From contig OY979717.1 in assembly GCA_963855995.1 (NCBI GenBank), positions 34,296,997 through 34,360,996 of the forward strand: a stretch of 64,000 bases of DNA, read 5' to 3'. Of the stretch, positions 24,301 through 33,300 are shown in pieces (position 1 is the stretch's first letter; each line of letters opens with the position of its first letter). The DNA is from Muricea muricata. Taxonomy: Eukaryota > Cnidaria > Anthozoa > Malacalcyonacea > Plexauridae. The notes under the pieces were generated by a model, which ran no database searches, was not told the DNA's origin, and worked only from the letters and a program-made list of their open reading frames with translations. The position numbers and the translations under genes were made by a program.

Positions 24301-27300
24301 GAGATATGAGCGGAGACAAAAGATTCAGTACTGAAATAATAAGTTGGCTGACAATAGGAATACCATGTAAACAACAGAGACAGGGAGCATTACATGTAGC
24401 ATGCATGTCAAATTTTGTCTTCACGCAATAGTATTAAGTTCGTTTTGCATCAGTGCTACATAATGAGCCTACATAATTGACCTCATTGCATGTAAAGACA
24501 AAAAGGAAACCGACTAAGTATATTTTCTAATAAAATGTGCCTCGCAGTACAGAAAAATATTTTTGATAATCATAGTTTGAACCACTTTGCATCTTAAGTG
24601 GGTATACTTTCCTATTTTAGCAAGAGGCTGATGAGCAAATATTTTTTTTTTGGGAGGGGGGGGAGGGCTGGTCAAACCCCTTTCCGAATAACTTGGAAAG
24701 ACCAGATCCAAATTAGACAATGTGGTTCATATTTATACCTGTGAATCACAAAGACAATACTGACATTACAACTTACACTGAAAACCAATGCCAGCCGTAA
24801 ATCGCATAAATTTTGATGCACAAAAATAATCCGAAGAAAAGCATCATGAAACCCAATGAAACAAGAAAATTGGGTAAGTAATATTTCGATTTTATTACAA
24901 AATCATCATCAGACTAAACTCGTACCTGATATAAAATCAATTATCACAAGACTACCCTGACATCTGATATTATTATTTACTCAATTTTCTTTTTTGACGC
25001 ATATTTTAGGTTTGCACGTTACAATTTTCGGATTATGTTGAGTGTTACATGTATATGTTACAGCTTACATATCTCGAATACTTGAAGCGCCACTTGACTT
25101 GGACGAAAATGGAGAAGGCGGTAGCACGGGCATTTTGCCTCTCCCAGAAGCGCTTATGGGATACGAAGTTTTTTTCTCTTGGTTGCTGTGAGTTTTTTGT
25201 TTCTTCTTGCTGTCCTCGTCTGCATTGCCAGCCTTGCTGGTCTTTCGTTTTTTTGCTATATTACTACCACTGCTGGATTTGTTACCGCTTTTTGTGTCAC
25301 TGTTCGACGTGGTTTTCGTGCTGTTGTTCACTGCCACTTCGTTTTTCTCACTTTTCTTCGCTGTCGAATGAACTGGAGGTGATTTCCAAACCTCTTTTGG
25401 CGAGGACCTTTCTGAAACAGTTGTACTATTTTTGCTCGACACTGGATTTGAAACACCGTTACTAACCGTTTGGTCAACAGTGCTTGTATCAGTTTTGAGG
25501 TGTGTTGGTGTGTGTTGGAATGGGAAATGAGAGGAGGCAGGGCTGGGGTAACTGGTCAGATGATCGCGGACTGACGGCGTGTTCAGTGGCGACGTAATTT
25601 TTTGAGTTTTCATGTAATGCTGCGATCCTGGTAAATGTGAGCTCTCAGTCGCTGCTAATGGTTCTGGAAAGATGTCGGATGCCTTCGACGATGGTTTGCG
25701 GTTTTTCGGTTTCGTTGGGATCGGCGGTGATATTGGTTCGGCGGCTTTCGTAGTGCCTATCACCGAAGGCCGTTTACTAATGTCTGGTTTTTGAACATGC
25801 TGGGTTCTTCCCTCGGCCTTCGACCTTGCTCTCTCGTTAGCTCTCGGGATTACAACACCTTTCCCCTACAAACAACAATATGTTTGTTCTGGTCAAGTAC
25901 AGGTGGAACCTATGTAGATGCAATACTACAGGCATATAAAACTACGCAAACCCAATTATAGCAGGCATTGCATATGGTACTATGTATATAAATATGTACA
26001 CGCTAGCCTCAAAAATCGGTGGTTCATTTCCATGAGGAGTGTGTAAGAATAGCGAATACATAGAGTACTTATTACCAGACAATACATATCCACAAATACA
26101 TAAATATTATCCATGCAGTTAGAAAATATCACAAAACGGTCATAGTTACAATAGAACAGGTGGTCCGGAAATTCACTAGAACAAGTCATTATCTCACGTT
26201 TTTTCCTGGCTTATGCACTATTTAATACGCGAGAAGTCACGAGCGTTTTAGATAATTATGATGAAACGCGACCGTTCCGGTGTATTAAATGACTTCAAAT
26301 ACGCCGCACTGCAATGCCAATTAGGATGCAACATTGTATAAAGAATATTATATAATACCTCATTAAATTCTGGTCGTTTAATTGGTTGATTATGGTCACG
26401 TGATATAAAATAAAAAGTTCCATTTTCCAAGAGTGCAATGGAAAACGTTCCATTGCACTCCTGGGATTGCAATAGTTTTTCCTTTGCACTCTCACAATTC
26501 AAAAAGCTCTTCGTACGGTCTTCGTAGTTTACTTTAGGCTGGTTTCGGTCTTGAGATGAATGCGAAATAATCCAAATACTAAAATACGACTCAAATGCGC
26601 GTTGTTTTAAATGTCGAATAAATTGGTTTTGAAAAACAATAGTATATAAAACAGATAATAAATGTTTTTATTCGTGCAATAGTAAGAATATTTTCATTCG
26701 GTGAAAGATTGATTGTTCCATTGGAACAGACAATCTTTCCCCTCATGAAAATATTCTTACTATTGCACTTACAAACATTCATTATTTGTATACTAATGAA
26801 CGCAACAGATTATATACAGTGTTTTCCTAATTAGTACTTTATCAAGTATAAAGCCACCTCACATGACCTATAATAAGGTTAAACGTGCAATTTTTTCCAT
26901 GCGCTGGCAACGCAACGGGTCGAATTTCATTGCATTGCTGGCGCGAGAGATAAAAACGCACGTGTGTCATGTTCTGCGCGGCAACGCAATCAATCCGTGA
27001 TTACAGAAAAGATGGCGGATGTATATTTTCCCAGTAATGCATTGCGGTCGGAAATACTCAAAGAGAGCGAACGGATGTCTTTTGAACGAGAGACGTGAGA
27101 TCGATTTTTTTTACTATGCTAAAGTTTCTCATCATCAGGTGATCTTGTGTCATCTTTATTCAGCAATTTCCACTCGACATTGGCAATGCAATCTGGGAAA
27201 ATGTACATGCCGCCATCTTTTCCGTAATCGTGGATTGTAATTTAACCTCTTCGGTAACGCTGCTGAGTGTTAAATCATTTTAACTATCGGCAACGATTGT

Positions 27301-30300
27301 AGAAAGTATCATATCACGCGTGTTACTTGCTCAAACCATCTTAGTCGTTTGCGTTTGAACTCCTTTACCGACTCAACTACGACACTTTATCGCCCAACTC
27401 CAACGCCGCCGAAGAATTTGTCAAAACCAAAATTAAAGACATTGGTCTACCAGGTTACAAAAAACTTCTCTCCGCCGAACTTCCTCCTTACTCATGAGGA
27501 CTTCAACAATTTAAAATCCCTCAGAGATGACAAGGATATTGTCCTGATTAAACCAGATAAAGGCAATGGAGTTGTTATCTTAAACCGCAAAAGTGACGAC
27601 TCTAAGTTCAGACCACTGTCATCGGATCCAATTAAAGCTACCTTACAGAAAGAAAACAGGCTACGGAATTTGTTGAAAAAACTTAAAAAGGACAATGTGA
27701 TCGATCAGAAAACCTATGATAAGCTCGCGCTATTAGGAACTAGACCTGAAACACTGTATGGACTACCTAAGGTACATAAGGCCAATGTTCCTCTTCGACC
27801 TATCCTCTCTGCTTTCCATACTAGCTCCTATAACCTCTCTAAATACCTCTTATCTTTCATGAATGACATCTCTATAGCTCCTTACACAATCTCTGACACC
27901 CCCTCCTTTGTTAATGAGCTCCGTTCCCTTAATTTTAACAGCTCTGACATCTATATGGCTAGTTTTGATGTAACCTCTTTGTTCACCAATGTCCCTATTG
28001 ATGAAACTATAGACATCATTATCAATAAGAAATTCTCATCTTCCTCACTAGTTTCCAGCTTCTCCTTTACACAATTCAGAAACCTTCTCTCTTTTGTTGT
28101 GAAAAACTGTCATTTTTTATTTAGTAGTTGTCTACTTGAACAAGTCGATGGAGTAGCCATGGGGTCTCCACTTGAGGTCTCCGCCTTTGCCAATTTTTTT
28201 CTTTGTTTTCATGAAAACCAATGGCTTGATAAGTGCCCTTGCAACTTTCAACCCTTTTTTAAACCCTGTTCTTTTTTGTTCCCCTGAGCATGTTAAGCCC
28301 TTTCGCGACTTTCTCAACTCACAACACAATTACATTAAATTTTCTTGCCAATCCGAAACCAAGAAAACCCTAACCTTTCTTGATCTTTTGATCGATCGCT
28401 CTAATGGCTTCTCAACCTCAGTTTAGAAAAAGCCAACATTTACAGTATTTTTCACCAAATTTGATAGTTTTATCCCCCATTCCCTTATAAACAACTTACT
28501 TGACCGATAGTTCAAAATCTGCTTCACATACTCGCGCATTGTATTGTTGCTTAACTAGCCAATACCACACAATACCATATAATATCAGTTGTATCACGTA
28601 TCATCAAATATCAAATACGTAGCTTAGTTGGTTGAGCGTTGGGCTGGCATTCCAAAGGCCGTATAATTATAAAGGTTTTTTCATTGTGCGGTATGGATAT
28701 GATACAGCAGTTGCTCTTGCTGTGTAATGTAGCACGATGCCCCCCTAAACCACTTTTTCGTGTATTTCATGTACATATATACATATTTTTCTAAAAGATC
28801 ACAATTTCGAAAACAACCCAAAATACCGGCTCATCAACCCAGCAAAAACCGATCCCAGAAAAATTATATGAATATTGGACAAAATAAACATAAAACTTCG
28901 GTCAATTTTGAACGTAAACCAATGGAGCGACACGCAAAACGTTATTGAATGGTTTGGCAGCATCGAGGAAAAAACTAGACATTCTTTCATTTCGTTTGAC
29001 CTAGTCGACTTTTACCCGTCAATTTCTGAAAATTTACTGGACCAAGGATTATCTTGGGCCTCTAATTTGCCTGACATTTCGGACGAAGACATTTCTATAA
29101 TAAAACACGCTAGAAAATCACTCCTTCTCAATCAAGGAAAGCCGTGGATAAAAAATAACAATAGCAATTTGTTTCATGTTTTGACGATGCAGTACAAACA
29201 TATCAAAACGCACTAGGACATAGCAGTTTCGGCCACAAGCTGAAATACATGCCACATGTAACACAGCACCACGCAGGAACAGACAACGCAACTTCATTTG
29301 GTTCAACCCTCCATTCAGCAAAAATGTCAAGACAAACATTGCACGCAGTTTCCTCAAGCTTGTAGACACGCACTTTCCAATAGGCAACAAGTTACACAAA
29401 CGTTTCAATAGGAACACAGTTAAGGTCAGTTACAGTTGCATGAGTAACGTTAAGTCAATTATCACAAGCCACAACACACGCATAATTAGAAAAAGCCAAC
29501 CACAAGAAATTAGTGCGGAGAACTGTAACTGTAGGAACAAGCACGCATGCCCATTACAGAACAAATGCATGAGTAAGGACATTGTATATAAAGCAACCAT
29601 TAATACAGGCAACACACAGGACACAAAGCACCACACTGGCATAACTTCAAACACATTTAAAGAGCAATACAGCAATCATATTAAATCTTTCACACACAAA
29701 AAATATTCAAACAAAAGGGAACTTTCGAAATACGTTTGGCACTTAAAGCAAAACAAAACAGATTTCACCATAAAATGGTCCATAACAAAAAAGTCTATCT
29801 CTCACACGGGAGGATCCAAAAGATGTAATTTATGTTTGGACGAAAAAATTAGTATTTTGAAAGAAAAAACAATTGCTTGCTTAATCAAAGATCGGAATCA
29901 GTTTTGGCCAGCCAACAAAAAAATAGATTTCAGGTAAACAACCTAAACAAAGAAAGGAATGCATGCTATTCAATCACCCACGCGCCTACGTTTCCTCCTT
30001 GAGCATAAAAGAAGCTCGCATGCTTTCGAAATTTGTCTAACAACTTATTATTCCTTCTCGATGAAACAGACTGTAGTGGTATGTTTTTGAGATATCTTGC
30101 ACTATTAGACATGTCGTCTATAGGTCATTGAGCACTATTTTGTATTTCGCAAACCAAAACATTACATATTGATAGATCTGGACGTCTGAACCATTCCGGA
30201 TTTTTACCTTTTTATTCCAATGATATGAACAATATCCAACGTATTTGACAGTGTTTGCTGATACACCTTGTTGCTCCTCGCACAGAAGTTTGGCAGCTTG

Positions 30301-33300
30301 GGCACTAAATAGACCGTACACAATGAAATTAAAGAGAAAAATTCTGCAACGTATCATATATTGAAATAACCTGGGTAGCGTTCGTATAATATATATTGAA
30401 CTTAGAGGCGTTTCTAACTCGCTTTGTTTACCCCAACATCGTACCAATAGCATGAAAAAAAGCTTCATGTATGATGGGGTAACTCTTTGGAAATCATTAC
30501 CAAAGGAACTTAAATCCCTTAGCTGCTTCCAAACAAAAATTTCATCATACATTGTTTCGCACTTGTTAAAGGAAATCATCTTGTAAATATATTTTTACCT
30601 TATCTTTTTAAACTTGTATCTACCTAAGCTACTATCTATTTACTTCTTATTTCATTTTCCTACTTCAAAATTTGTAAATAATTTAATTATTAATAGCTAA
30701 TCTGTACACGCCCTCCGTGTAAAACAGCTTAGGTTGACAGAGCCAGCGTGTTTAAATAAAGTTTCTATCTATCTACATGTATCTTCTATCTATAAAAACA
30801 CGAGTCTGATTTCAAGTGGGAGGTAAACGTACCATGTAACATGAAAAGCCTGTCTACAACCAATTTTATTACATTGCATACAAGCTCCAGCAGATGTCTT
30901 GCTTTCTCGCCCGTATTCTTCGCACAAATAACATGTCTGGAATAAAGTAGAACTAAAATTCAGTCATGTAAAAACCCAATTCTGAATCATCTTAGGAATT
31001 GAAAATCCTTTCCCTATGTTAAACACACGTACAGATGTGTATTAAATTTTCAGGCTTTACGATGATGTTTTAAGGAATAAACATGGGATTTTTGGGAACA
31101 GTGTGGGCTAGCAGTGCAGACGATGACGCGGAAGTTAGACGGTAAGTAATTATACAGCATAGTATGTGACTGGAAGCCAATATACGAGATATTATAGCAG
31201 CAGTGTTGCCAGTTTTCTTGAATAATTAAGCCAAACCGTCATCAGCGCTGACGAAAAACAGAGCATTAAATTGTTTAATGAAAATTTGGCAAATTTATTC
31301 AAGTAATTTGACATTCCTGATAGAAGCTTCTGTGTTTAGAAGATGACCGTATAAATACAAACACATGACAAGACTAACCTTTTGAAACTTTTCATTTGGT
31401 ACAGATGAGAGAATAATAGGTTCCATAGTGCTCACATTACCAAATCTCACTTCAGGAATATATAAAGCACAAAGAACATGAGCCCATCCTAAAATAAAAT
31501 CACACAATGATCAATGTGCGAACCGTATAGTGGCTATATATACACTGACTGTATCCGAGGTGGAAAACGGGTTTTTTTCTTTCCATGGGAGCCTGGTTAC
31601 GAGTAAAAAATTCTTGCAAAAACATTACGAGGCAGATTAGAAAATAACAAAATATTTGCTTTCGTCTATCTTCTATTATCGATTAATCATTAAAGAAATA
31701 TGTCTTATACATTCATGGAGTACCAATGTGTAAAATTATAGTTGCTATGACAGGGTGAACCACAAAAACAGTCATGTTTCATAGTTGCCAACTGTCAGGG
31801 ATCCACCAAGAGCATCACAGATTTTTATAGTATGGCTCGTTATAGCATGTCACAGATTCTTAAGGCCTGTTCAAACGAAGCCAACATCATGCAACATTGT
31901 TGGCCCAACAATGTTGCATGATGTTGGACGAAATTTTTAGCAAGTTTAAAATTAAGCCAACATCATCCAACATGGTGTTCAAACGAGGCCAACATGTTGC
32001 ATCCAACAATGTTGGATGATGTTGGACCAACATGTTGGCTTCGTTTGAACAGGCCTTTACAGTTTCACTGGCATCTGTATTCTCAATGGTTCTCATATTG
32101 TGTTTCCTAAAATATGTTTGTAAATAGACAGTGAGATTAACTTACTGATCAAATTGCATTGGATTGTCAGCACTTAAGTTTCAGTGGTATTTACAGGAAA
32201 TTAATATATATTCATAGAAGACCAACAGATTTTTTTTTACAAATTTTGCACTTAATTGCCAAACTCTCTGGAAAAATTTAGATCAAAAATAATTTCCGAG
32301 AAATGGGTTCCTGGATCCGATACTTTTTGCAACCCTGCACCATGATCTCTTTTGCTGTGTTTTGGCTCCTAATTTGTGCAGTATTTGTTTCCCATAAATC
32401 ACGACAACCTTTTATATTAAGGATGTAAAAATGGTTTAACAAGTATAGAACTAATAATTTCAGACCAGTTGATTACCTAATGCTTTATGATGTACGTATG
32501 TACTAGACAATGTTACCGATAAATATATGGTAAACAAGTTAAACAAAAAATGTTGTCGTCAATCGCGGAGCATAATGCTCAATGTCCAAGTCTGGGCATG
32601 TGAAAGTTTAAGAGCCCCAAAATTTGGACTTCAAAAACTGGAACTGCACTAGTCGTGCTGTTGCATTTCCAACCAGCATTGACACATTACCTCCAGTATC
32701 AGTTCGTTTTAAAGCTCCCTCTTTCATTGGACACAGTTCGCACTTCTAGGAAAAAGGTTTACTTATTATTAAGTGACATTATGTAAACATACTAGGTATA
32801 TCTCGAACTAGCATTGCAGGGTAGGTAGTGGAGTAAAAAGTACACGAATGGTTTATGATTAGGTTTTTCCGCTACCTAAAACCGATAAAGAAAAATTGGG
32901 CACTTCGAGCGAAGGTCGAACAAAGGGAATTCGCTCGAAACATTGAATTTTGTTTTATCGCTTTAGGTTAGTGGCGGATCTAACGAAAGCCAAAATAAAT
33001 TACCACAGCTCATTCTAGGATATATTTACATTTTAAAATACCTTCAAAGCAACTTCACTGGTTAGATTTTATTCTTTTGAAATTTACAACATATGACATT
33101 GTTATAAAGTTACGTTGAATTTAAAATTGAGCTGCTATAATTTATTTTGACTTACTCTGGATCTACCACTGCTTTAGGTAATGAAAGAATCCACACTTAT
33201 CAGATGCATATTTTATTACAGGCCAGAGTAACTGTGGCACAATATGTAAATATTATACCGATTTATTTAATTTTAGTCGGTTTTCTCTAATGTACTGCGG

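Noticed and set aside
25049-25465. Cys- and Phe-rich plus-strand frame
   Set aside because: Antisense of the Ser/Lys-rich AF10 exon 7; its composition is what reversing that exon would give.
30118-30579. One long minus-strand frame spanning AF10 exon 6 and the LINE tail
   Set aside because: Only 30208-30304 is coding. The rest is intron and the antisense of a plus-strand LINE end.
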